Shown piece after piece: positions 23,822-30,723 of a DNA stretch of 64,000 nt. This stretch comes from Allomuricauda sp. (GTDB lineage Bacteria > Bacteroidota > Bacteroidia > Flavobacteriales > Flavobacteriaceae). The stretch spans positions 1,408,977-1,472,976 of the forward strand of contig CP051244.1 in NCBI GenBank assembly GCA_017795045.1, read 5' to 3'. Within the stretch, counting starts at the first letter, position 1; each line of letters starts with the position of its first letter. Below the pieces are notes generated by a model. The model saw only the letters and a list, made by a program, of their open reading frames with translations, was not told the DNA's origin and made no database searches. The position numbers and the translations under genes are program-made.

Positions 23822-24484
23822 TTGGAAAATAACGGAAACAACTTTCCCCTAGCATTTCTGGGAGACCGTTTGGAATTCCCTCCTGTGCATATGGCAAACG
23901 AAGATGGGCTTTTGGCCGTGGGCGGTGACTTGTCCACTGAGCGATTGCTGCTTGCCTATAAAAGCGGAATTTTCCCATGGTTCAATGATGATGCCCTTAT
24001 TCTATGGTGGAGCCCAGATCCCCGTATGGTGCTTTTTCCCAATAAAATCAATGTGTCTAAAAGTATGCGCAAGGTGTTGCGTGATGGAAGGTTTCAATTG
24101 ACCCAGAACAGCTGTTTTTCAGAGGTATTGGAGCGCTGCGCCAGCATGGAGAGAAAGGGACAGGAAGGGACTTGGATCACCCCCAAAATGAAATCGGCCT
24201 ACGTTGATTTGCATAAAAAGGGATGGGCCAAATCCTATGAGGTGTGGGAAGGGGACGTTCTTGTAGGGGGATTGTACGGAGTGGATTTGGGACATGTGTT
24301 CTGTGGCGAAAGCATGTTCAGCTTAAAACCAAATGCCTCTAAGTTTGCCTTTGTGAAAATGGCGCAAGAACTTCAGGAAAAAAATTATCATCTCATCGAT
24401 TGCCAAGTCCATACCGACCATCTGGAAAGCCTGGGCGCAGAATTGATCCCTAGAAAACAATTTGTGGAAATCTTAAAGAGATAA
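23822..24484 (+). CDS. aat: Leucyl/phenylalanyl-tRNA--protein transferase
   Basis: 220 residues from a TTG start. It attaches Leu or Phe to N-terminal Arg/Lys of proteins, marking them for ClpAP degradation. Motifs: GLLAVGGDLSTERLLLAYKSGIFPWF, LWWSPDPRMVL, GGLYGVDLGHVFCGESMFS, and LIDCQVHTDHLESLGAE near the end. Length is typical. It lies 30 nt after the transporter, and its stop overlaps the convergent DUF2490 gene by 12 bp. Confidence 0.96.
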   Translation: MENNGNNFPLAFLGDRLEFPPVHMANEDGLLAVGGDLSTERLLLAYKSGIFPWFNDDALILWWSPDPRMVLFPNKINVSKSMRKVLRDGRFQLTQNSCFSEVLERCASMERKGQEGTWITPKMKSAYVDLHKKGWAKSYEVWEGDVLVGGLYGVDLGHVFCGESMFSLKPNASKFAFVKMAQELQEKNYHLIDCQVHTDHLESLGAELIPRKQFVEILKR

Positions 24485-25159
24485 TTGCGCAGTGGTTAGT
24501 AAAAAGACCACATTTTGGGGCAAGCCCGAGGTGTACTCTTCCAATCGGTACTCCAGACCAAATTGAAGCTTTAGATTCGCATCCAATTGCCACCCTATAA
24601 AACCGGTAAGTCGGGTATCGTACTGGGGAGAGGCACTTCTAGCGACACTCAATAAATTTTCAAGCGTTCCCACAAAATAAGGTTCCCCTATATCCAGCTT
24701 TTCACCCTTCAAGGGAAAATCAACGGCAAATCTGTATCGAAATCGATGCACGGTGGCAGATTTTGTTATGCGCTGTTCCGAACGTATCCGGTGTCCAAAA
24801 CGAGCCACATAGGGTTTTGAAGTAAGATTGAATTGCTGTGTGAGGCGCAGTTCATTTTCAGAATCCTCAAAAGCTTCCCTGAACCTGTATAAGACACCCA
24901 ATGCAATACTCTGGTTGTTTTGCACATTAATTTTGGAAAAATGGACCACATCCAAGTGGCGGGTTTTGATTTTGGACTCACCCTCCTGCACCACATAATT
25001 TCTGTTGATCACGGAAAAATTATGGGAATAGAGTGGGGTCACATCATAATCTATGGCAAACTGGGGCTGCCAATATCCTGTAAAGTTATCTTGGGCACTC
25101 ACCACTGCCAATCCAAAGAAAAAGAATAGGGAAAGCCACTTAGTACTGGATATGGTCAT
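24473..25159 (-). CDS. DUF2490 family outer-membrane-like protein
   Basis: 228 residues from ATG 25159, chosen because a clean signal peptide follows (KWLSLFFFFGLAVVSAQ). The mature protein is a run of amphipathic strands with R-F-R-x-R-F patterns (HRFRYRFAVDF, GLEYRLEEYTSG), a small beta barrel predicted in the outer membrane and described as DUF2490. Function unknown. It overlaps the preceding secreted protein by 20 bp, so the two are translated from one message. Confidence 0.8.
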   Translation of the reverse strand: MTISSTKWLSLFFFFGLAVVSAQDNFTGYWQPQFAIDYDVTPLYSHNFSVINRNYVVQEGESKIKTRHLDVVHFSKINVQNNQSIALGVLYRFREAFEDSENELRLTQQFNLTSKPYVARFGHRIRSEQRITKSATVHRFRYRFAVDFPLKGEKLDIGEPYFVGTLENLLSVARSASPQYDTRLTGFIGWQLDANLKLQFGLEYRLEEYTSGLPQNVVFLLTTAQLSL

Positions 25160-25721
25160 AACTTGGGGGGAATGATTTTTGGAGTTTGACCAATTTGCCC
25201 TCTGAATTGAACAAGGCCTCATAGGTTTGAAAACGGGTTTCTTTTTTAGCGGAAAAAACCAGTTCGTAATTAACGTGGGGCAGGATTAAATTTTGAAAGG
25301 CATCATGAAGGGTCTTTTTGGGGTCCTGATGGATCAAGGGATATTGCTGTTGAATTTTTTTAAGTCGAAATTTTGGAAAATGTGTATCAAGATGAGTTAG
25401 GATATTATGCCATGTTTCTTCTGGGACATCATCTTTTTTGATGATAAACTCTACATCTTCCAAAGTGCCGTCAATGTCAAACTCAACACTGTACCTCAGT
25501 CTGCCTTTTTTAAACTTGGCCTCATAACTTTCCTTGGTACTGTCTATTTCCTTGTAAAAACGTATCCGTTTTGCTTGATCCAAATATTCTGATAGAAGTG
25601 CATAGGCCTTTTGGGGAAATAGTTCTTGCGTTATCCTATATTCCTGTTCGTATTTGCTCTGCTGTCCCCAACCCAAATGGGAAAGGCACAAAAAAAACAA
25701 TAGGATCGGACTATACTTCAT
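25140..25721 (-). CDS. Secreted hypothetical protein
   Basis: 193 residues. Signal peptide MKYSPILLFFLCLSHLGWGQ. The mature part has two similar segments with strand-rich charged sequence (YSVEFDIDGTLEDVEFIIKK and TYEALFNSEGKLVKLQKSF), reminiscent of PepSY-like repeats but not convincingly a member. Periplasmic or outer-membrane associated. It sits between tag (overlap 11 bp) and the DUF2490 barrel (overlap 20 bp) in a three-gene operon. Confidence 0.7.
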   Translation of the reverse strand: MKYSPILLFFLCLSHLGWGQQSKYEQEYRITQELFPQKAYALLSEYLDQAKRIRFYKEIDSTKESYEAKFKKGRLRYSVEFDIDGTLEDVEFIIKKDDVPEETWHNILTHLDTHFPKFRLKKIQQQYPLIHQDPKKTLHDAFQNLILPHVNYELVFSAKKETRFQTYEALFNSEGKLVKLQKSFPPSYDHIQY

Positions 25722-26274
25722 GATACCTAAAACAAGCCGTTTCGTGATCGTTCACCATGCCCGTGGCCTGCATGTGCGCATAAATCACCGTGCTGCCCAC
25801 AAACTTGAACCCTCGCTTTTTTAGGTCTTTACTAATGGTGTCGGACAAAGGTGTGGTGGCAGGGGCCATTTTATAATTCTCCAAACTATTTTTAATGGGT
25901 TTACCGTCCACAAACCCCCAGATATAGGCACTGAAACTGCCAAACTCTTTCTGGACATCCATAAAAGCCTTGGCGTTGGAAACAGTGGCGTGCACCTTTA
26001 GTTTGTTTCTAATGATGCCCGCATCATTTAAAAGTTCGTCAATTTTATCTTGATCGTACTCGGCAATCTTGGCATAATCAAAATGATCAAAGGCCTCCCT
26101 GAAATTGTCCCGCTTTCGCAAAACGGTGATCCAACTGAGACCTGCTTGGAAAGTTTCCAGTATCAAAAATTCAAAAAGAGTGGCATCGTCCTTTACGGGA
26201 ACGCCCCATTCCTGATCGTGGTAGGCTTCATACAAAGGGTCGCCCAAGCACCAACCGCATCGATGTTTGTCCAT
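25711..26274 (-). CDS. tag: DNA-3-methyladenine glycosylase I
   Basis: 187 residues from ATG 26274; the open frame extends further upstream but MDKHRCGWCLGDPLYEAYHD is the family start. It excises 3-methyladenine from alkylated DNA. The zinc-binding Cys in RCGWC, the Tag block YHDQEWGVP, the acidic TFQAGLSWITVLRKRDNFR and the C-terminal NDHETACFRY supplying His and Cys are all present. First gene of a three-gene operon with the two secreted proteins below it. Confidence 0.96.
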   Translation of the reverse strand: MDKHRCGWCLGDPLYEAYHDQEWGVPVKDDATLFEFLILETFQAGLSWITVLRKRDNFREAFDHFDYAKIAEYDQDKIDELLNDAGIIRNKLKVHATVSNAKAFMDVQKEFGSFSAYIWGFVDGKPIKNSLENYKMAPATTPLSDTISKDLKKRGFKFVGSTVIYAHMQATGMVNDHETACFRYHEV

Positions 26275-26349
26275 AGTGGGAAGTTTAGGGATAAAGGTAA
26301 AGAACCCGCGAAACATCTGGTAACGAAAACAGCATGGATGAATAATTAA

Positions 26350-26388
26350 TTTGATATGGGGGGAATACGTGTAAGGTTTTGATATGGG
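26350..26388. repeat. Direct repeat in tag/thioredoxin intergenic region
   Basis: TTTGATATGGG occurs at 26350-26360 and again at 26378-26388, 28 bp apart, in the 182-nt divergent promoter region. It could be a regulator-binding pair; nothing else identifies it. Confidence 0.35.
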
Positions 26389-26433
26389 ATACAACCAATG
26401 ATAAAAATCAGAAAACGCCCAAATTGTGGAGCG

Positions 26434-26441
26434 TATTTTTG
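26434..26441 (+). promoter_or_regulatory. -7 element before thioredoxin-family gene
   Basis: TATTTTTG, exact TAnnTTTG match 16 nt before the ATG at 26457. Confidence 0.45.
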
Positions 26442-26456
26442 TAAAAAGTATTACGG

Positions 26457-27089
26457 ATGGAACTACTGGAAAAGAAGATTGAAGAGGCCAAGATCACATT
26501 GGTCAAACAGGGGATTTCAATGGGAATGGATTATGAAAAATATAGGGATTTGGTCCATCATTTAGCGGATACCAAACAGACCACAGGCTTGCCCCAATCC
26601 GAAGCGAACATTGAATACACCCAGCTCAACGACCGCCGCATGAGACGGTGGGACAAGACCTTCAAACTGCCTGAAGCGATAGGGGAAAAGGTCTCCAACA
26701 TTTCTTCCAGGTTGAAATTCTTGGTTTTGACGGAAAGCTGGTGCGGGGATGCTGCGCACAGTATGCCGATTATGAACAAGATTGCCGAAGCGAATCCAAA
26801 TATAGATTTTAAAGCTTTGCTCAGGGATGAAAACCCCGAGCTTATGGATGCCTTCTTGACCAATGGCAGTCGTTCCATACCCAAGTTGGTGGTCTTTGAT
26901 GCGGACTTGAATGAAATTATTGCAGAATGGGGACCAAGGCCAAGTATTGCCACACAAATGGCAAATGATTATAAAGCGATGCATGGAACGTTTACCCCAG
27001 AGTTCAAACAGGACCTTCAGATGTGGTATAATAAAAACAAGGGAGAAAATATTTTAAATGACTTGGTTGGGCTACTTCCTTTGGAATAG
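26457..27089 (+). CDS. Thioredoxin family protein with single active-site cysteine
   Basis: 210 residues, no signal peptide. After an N-terminal helical region, a thioredoxin fold begins near residue 85: FLVLTESWCGDAAHSMPIM, where the usual W-C-x-x-C is W-C-G-D-A, leaving one cysteine. SIPKLVVFDADL supplies the cis-proline loop. Cytoplasmic. Such CxxA proteins cannot act as ordinary dithiol reductases and may form mixed disulfides or bind glutathione. Its 3' end overlaps the convergent TonB-like gene by 18 bp. Confidence 0.8.
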   Translation: MELLEKKIEEAKITLVKQGISMGMDYEKYRDLVHHLADTKQTTGLPQSEANIEYTQLNDRRMRRWDKTFKLPEAIGEKVSNISSRLKFLVLTESWCGDAAHSMPIMNKIAEANPNIDFKALLRDENPELMDAFLTNGSRSIPKLVVFDADLNEIIAEWGPRPSIATQMANDYKAMHGTFTPEFKQDLQMWYNKNKGENILNDLVGLLPLE

Positions 27090-27791
27090 GTAGGTAATGG
27101 TACCAATTTGCGAAGCTTTGGAATCTAGACTGAAACGTGCCTTTAAGGCATATGCAATGGCATTGTCCACCAAACATCCGTTGCTGGTGCCGGAGCTTTT
27201 GTCGTTAAAATCGGCCTCGGTAACATACCCGTTGGCATCCACTTTAATGTTGATGACCACCTTGCCCCCTTCAATACAGGTGTAAATGGGGGGTGGAAGA
27301 TAATAGGCATTCCTATCTACCAAGGAGAAGGAAATGGAGGTGCGTCTATCCTTTAGGTAATTGGTGAATTCTTCTTTTTGGGCATCCCGCTCCCCTAGTT
27401 TTTGTTTTTTCTCGTCCCGTTTGGCAGCCAGCTCCTTCAGCTGATTTGCAAAAGCTTCATCATTTCCGGAAAATTCCCCCTCCTCGCTGCTCATGGCCCG
27501 TTCTTCAAGAAGTTCTTCCAGTGTTTTTAGTGGTTCAGGGTTTCCAATGGTGGGTTTTGCAGTTTCATTGAGCGCCATATGGCTCTTAATGGGGTCGTTG
27601 TTGGCCAATTCTTCCAAACGCTCTTCCTCCTCTTTCAGCAATTCCTCGATATCTTCATCGGCCAAGCTCATCTCAATGACATATTCATCTTCTTGCATGC
27701 TCCCTAAGTGAATGTTGAACAACAACAAAATCACCAAGGCCATGGAGAAGAAGGTTATGATAAGGGATAACTGGCTTCTGTTCAAGTTCAT
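27072..27791 (-). CDS. TonB-like energy transducer family protein
   Basis: 239 residues. An N-terminal membrane span (LSLIITFFSMALVILLLFNI), then a long acidic and charged periplasmic linker, then a C-terminal domain with GGKVVINIKVDANGYVTEADF and SNGCLVDNAIAYALKARF, which follows the TonB/TolA C-terminal pattern (strand, strand, helix). The proline-lysine-rich spacer of classical TonB is replaced by a Glu/Leu-rich coiled-coil-like region. It lies 88 nt downstream of truB in the ftsX-uppP-truB direction. Confidence 0.75.
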   Translation of the reverse strand: MNLNRSQLSLIITFFSMALVILLLFNIHLGSMQEDEYVIEMSLADEDIEELLKEEEERLEELANNDPIKSHMALNETAKPTIGNPEPLKTLEELLEERAMSSEEGEFSGNDEAFANQLKELAAKRDEKKQKLGERDAQKEEFTNYLKDRRTSISFSLVDRNAYYLPPPIYTCIEGGKVVINIKVDANGYVTEADFNDKSSGTSNGCLVDNAIAYALKARFSLDSKASQIGTITYLFQRK

Positions 27792-27879
27792 GGTTCTAGT
27801 ATAACCGCTTTTTTTTAAAATTATTTTACCAAATGACCTTCATAAACCAATTGATACGATGGTCAAAGGACCATTTTTG

Positions 27880-28566
27880 CTATAGGTTTTCCTTGAAGAC
27901 CAAGGGGGTTGTGGCATTATTTACGTTGAAATCCCCTATTTTGGTTCTTCTTAAGGCAGATAAATGAGCTCCGGAACCCAAGGCTTTGCCAAAATCATGG
28001 GCCAAGGAACGGATGTAGGTCCCTTTGCTGCAAACCACTCTAAAATCCACTTCGGGCAGTTGAATTCGGGTAATTTCAAATTCCGAGATAGTAATTTTTC
28101 GGGATTTTATGTCCACTTCCTTTCCTTCACGGGCAAATTCGTAGAGTCGCTTACCATCTTTTTTCAACGCAGAGAATATAGGAGGAATCTGTTCAATCTC
28201 TCCCAAAAATTCCTTGGTGGCTTCTTTTATGGAGGTTTCGGTGAGATGCTCCGTAGGGTAGGTTTGGTTTACTTCGGTCTCCAAATCGTAGGAAGGAGTG
28301 GTGGCACCAAGGGTGAATGTTCCCGTATATTCCTTGATCTGTCCTTGCAGCTCCGGGATTTTTTTGGTGAACTTTCCCGTACAGATGATCAGAAGTCCTG
28401 TGGCCAAAGGGTCAAGAGTACCAGCATGGCCTATCTTTATTTTCTTAAGGTCGAATTTTTTTCGGATGGCCCATTTAAGGGCATTCACCGCCTGAAAGGA
28501 ACTCCACTCCAAAGGTTTGTCGATCAAAAGAATCTGACCGTTTAAAAAATCTTCCTTGGTTTTCAA
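27880..28566 (-). CDS. truB: tRNA pseudouridine(55) synthase
   Basis: 228 residues. It makes pseudouridine 55 in the T arm of tRNAs. Catalytic motif IGHAGTLDPLATGLL with the nucleophile D52, plus YTGTFTLGATTPSYDLE, PPIFSALKKDGKRLYEFAR and CSKGTYIRSLAHD. The short form without a PUA domain is normal for Bacteroidota. It follows uppP by 30 nt in the conserved ftsX-DUF3098-uppP-truB order. Confidence 0.97.
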   Translation of the reverse strand: MKTKEDFLNGQILLIDKPLEWSSFQAVNALKWAIRKKFDLKKIKIGHAGTLDPLATGLLIICTGKFTKKIPELQGQIKEYTGTFTLGATTPSYDLETEVNQTYPTEHLTETSIKEATKEFLGEIEQIPPIFSALKKDGKRLYEFAREGKEVDIKSRKITISEFEITRIQLPEVDFRVVCSKGTYIRSLAHDFGKALGSGAHLSALRRTKIGDFNVNNATTPLVFKENL

Positions 28567-28596
28567 TGGTTTCGGGATTTGGATAAAGGTAACAAT

Positions 28597-29391
28597 CTAT
28601 CCCCAAATGCTCCAGGCAACGGCGATGAGTCCCACAATGAGACAATATATGGCAAAATACGTAAGCTTGCTCTGGCGCACGAGTTTGATCATCCAGGTAC
28701 AGGCGGCAAGACCGGCGATGAAGGCGGCAATAAACCCAGCGCCCATGGCCACAGCTTGATCACCATGAAAATTGATTTCACCCCCCATAAGGTCTTTGGC
28801 CACTTTTCCTAAAATCAAGGGAACGACCATCAAGAATGAAAAACGGGCAGATTTAGTCTTGTCAACACCCAAAAGAACCGCTGCGGAAATGGTGGCTCCA
28901 CTTCGTGAAATCCCAGGTAAAATCGCCACGGCCTGTGCCATACCGATCACAAAAGCACTTCTGAACGAAACCCCTTTATCTGTAGTCTTGGCCAAATCGG
29001 CCAAATAGAGCAGTACTGCGGTAATGATGAGCATGATGCCCACTATAATGATGGCCCCGTCAAAAAACACTTCGATAAAATCGTTCAAAAAGAGCCCGAC
29101 CAAAGCCGCAGGAATCATGGAAATGACAATTTTCAGCGAAAATTGGGTCTCTTCATTCCATTTAAATTGGAAAAGGCCTTTTAAAATTTCAAAAACATCC
29201 TTTCTGAATACCACCAAAGTACTCAGTGCGGTGGCAAAATGTAAGATTACCGTGAAGAGTAGGCTTTCCTCAGGCAGGGCGTGTGCCCCCAAAATGGCTT
29301 TCCCCAATTCCAAATGTCCGCTGGACGATACAGGTAAAAATTCGGTCAACCCTTGGATGATTCCGAGGATAATGGCATCAATAAGCTCCAA
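28597..29391 (-). CDS. uppP: Undecaprenyl-diphosphate phosphatase
   Basis: 264 residues, about eight membrane spans. It recycles undecaprenyl diphosphate to the monophosphate for cell-wall synthesis and confers bacitracin tolerance. Signature motifs are LTEFLPVSSSGHLELG near residue 16 and ILPGISRSGATI near 160, which form the active site. Its start abuts the DUF3098 stop with no gap, indicating translational coupling. Confidence 0.97.
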   Translation of the reverse strand: MELIDAIILGIIQGLTEFLPVSSSGHLELGKAILGAHALPEESLLFTVILHFATALSTLVVFRKDVFEILKGLFQFKWNEETQFSLKIVISMIPAALVGLFLNDFIEVFFDGAIIIVGIMLIITAVLLYLADLAKTTDKGVSFRSAFVIGMAQAVAILPGISRSGATISAAVLLGVDKTKSARFSFLMVVPLILGKVAKDLMGGEINFHGDQAVAMGAGFIAAFIAGLAACTWMIKLVRQSKLTYFAIYCLIVGLIAVAWSIWG

Positions 29392-29655
29392 TTATTCTTT
29401 GTTTTTGTTAGGGTTCAACAAAATGGCATAGATCTGTATGCCCAACCCGATGAGCACCAAAGTGGGGGCCAAACGGATTCTCCTAAAACTGTAGATATCT
29501 GGATTGAAGACCTCTGGGTCATCACTGCCACCACCGGTCATCAAAATAAAGCCCAAGGCAATAAAGGCCAGCCCAATGAAGAGGAACAGGTAGTTCTTCT
29601 TTTGAAAGATGAACTCCTTGGTAGGTTTTTGAACATTCTTGTTTTTCTTGCTCAT
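29392..29655 (-). CDS. DUF3098 membrane protein
   Basis: 87 residues with two membrane spans (LFLFIGLAFIALGFILMTGGG and LAPTLVLIGLGIQIYAILLN) joined by a short loop that reads DPEVFNPDIYSFRRIRLAP, the DUF3098 signature. It is always found between ftsX and uppP in this group and is presumed to help in envelope or division functions, but no role is proven. Confidence 0.9.
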   Translation of the reverse strand: MSKKNKNVQKPTKEFIFQKKNYLFLFIGLAFIALGFILMTGGGSDDPEVFNPDIYSFRRIRLAPTLVLIGLGIQIYAILLNPNKNKE

Positions 29656-29755
29656 GCCGCAAATTTAAGGAAAAGTTTCCCAGTTTTCAGCCACTGGGAG
29701 TCTTAGTGGATATACCGTCTCAATTCTTTTGGCGAAGCGGTCTTGCATCTTTTAT

Positions 29756-30634
29756 TTAATAATACAGATCGTCTGTCCTCAGATTTAAGAAACGTTGGGT
29801 GGCAAAATGGGTACTCGCCCATGAAATGACAACCCCAAGTCCAAAGACTCCGAGAAATAAAAAGATCAATACCAAATAGTCCTGTAGCAGGTTCAATTCG
29901 GGAAAATTTTTGTTGATGTAATAAATCAGGATACTCAAGGAGGCCAAAGCCACGGCAGCGCCTATCATGCCTAGTTTGATATTGGCCCAGATAAAGGGCC
30001 TTCTGATAAAGGTTTTGGTAGCGCCCACCATCTGCATTGTCTTGATGATAAACCGTTTGGAATAGATGGACAGTCGAATGGAACTGTTGATGAGCAGAAC
30101 GGCTATAATGGTAAAAACGGCACTGGCCACCAATATCCATAAACTGATTTTCCGGGCATTATCGTTGAGCAAAGAGATTAAAGGTTTGTCGTAACTTACC
30201 TCGTCCACATAGGTTTTTGTGGCAAGATCATCGGCAATTTCAGCGATTTGCTCGGGAGAAACAAAATCGGCCTTTAAATGCACATCAATGGAATTCTTTA
30301 GCGGATTATATCCCAAGAACTCTACGAAATTCTCACCAATGTCCTCACTGTACTGCTCTGCAGCATCCTCTTTGGAAATGTACTCGGCAGATTTGGTGTA
30401 TTCGGCCAAGGCAAGGCTTTTTTGCAATTGGTCAATTTCAACTGGTTTCGCATTGTCCTTCAAAAAGACTGAAATGGTGATTTGTTCCTTAAAGTGATCG
30501 GCCAGTTTTTTGGTATTCAGGACCAAAAGTCCCAAAACGCCCAACAGGAAAAGCACCAAAGCGATGCTCAAAACCACGGAGAAGTAGGAGGAAATCAACT
30601 TTCTTCGCTGATATCGTTCAATATATTGGCTCAT
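29756..30634 (-). CDS. ftsX: Cell division protein FtsX
   Basis: 292 residues with four membrane spans, the first near residue 20-40 and three in the C-terminal half, plus an extracytoplasmic domain between spans 1 and 2 (ITISVFLKDNAKPVEIDQL...). NSIDVHLKADFVSPEQ and MVGATKTFIRRPFIWANIKLG are conserved FtsX blocks. With FtsE it controls peptidoglycan hydrolases at the septum; ftsE is not adjacent, as is usual in Bacteroidota. Divergent from leuS. Confidence 0.95.
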   Translation of the reverse strand: MSQYIERYQRRKLISSYFSVVLSIALVLFLLGVLGLLVLNTKKLADHFKEQITISVFLKDNAKPVEIDQLQKSLALAEYTKSAEYISKEDAAEQYSEDIGENFVEFLGYNPLKNSIDVHLKADFVSPEQIAEIADDLATKTYVDEVSYDKPLISLLNDNARKISLWILVASAVFTIIAVLLINSSIRLSIYSKRFIIKTMQMVGATKTFIRRPFIWANIKLGMIGAAVALASLSILIYYINKNFPELNLLQDYLVLIFLFLGVFGLGVVISWASTHFATQRFLNLRTDDLYY

Positions 30635-30669
30635 AGAGTGGAATCAGTACGTAAAAATAGAAAAGTAAA

Positions 30670-30698
30670 TTGTATTTAGGGGATTAAACCTATTTTTG
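30670..30698 (+). promoter_or_regulatory. leuS promoter
   Basis: TTG at 30670-30672, 18-nt spacer, then TATTTTTG at 30691-30698 matching TAnnTTTG. It would start transcription near 30704, which supports the second ATG (30724) as the true leuS start. Confidence 0.6.
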
Positions 30699-30723
30699 CA
30701 ACTCGAAAATGAAAGAGAATACC

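Noticed and set aside
29678..29699. TCCCAGT / ACTGGGA stem as a terminator between ftsX and DUF3098
   Set aside because: Only 7 bp with an 8-nt loop and a poor T-tract; gene order and direction suggest cotranscription.
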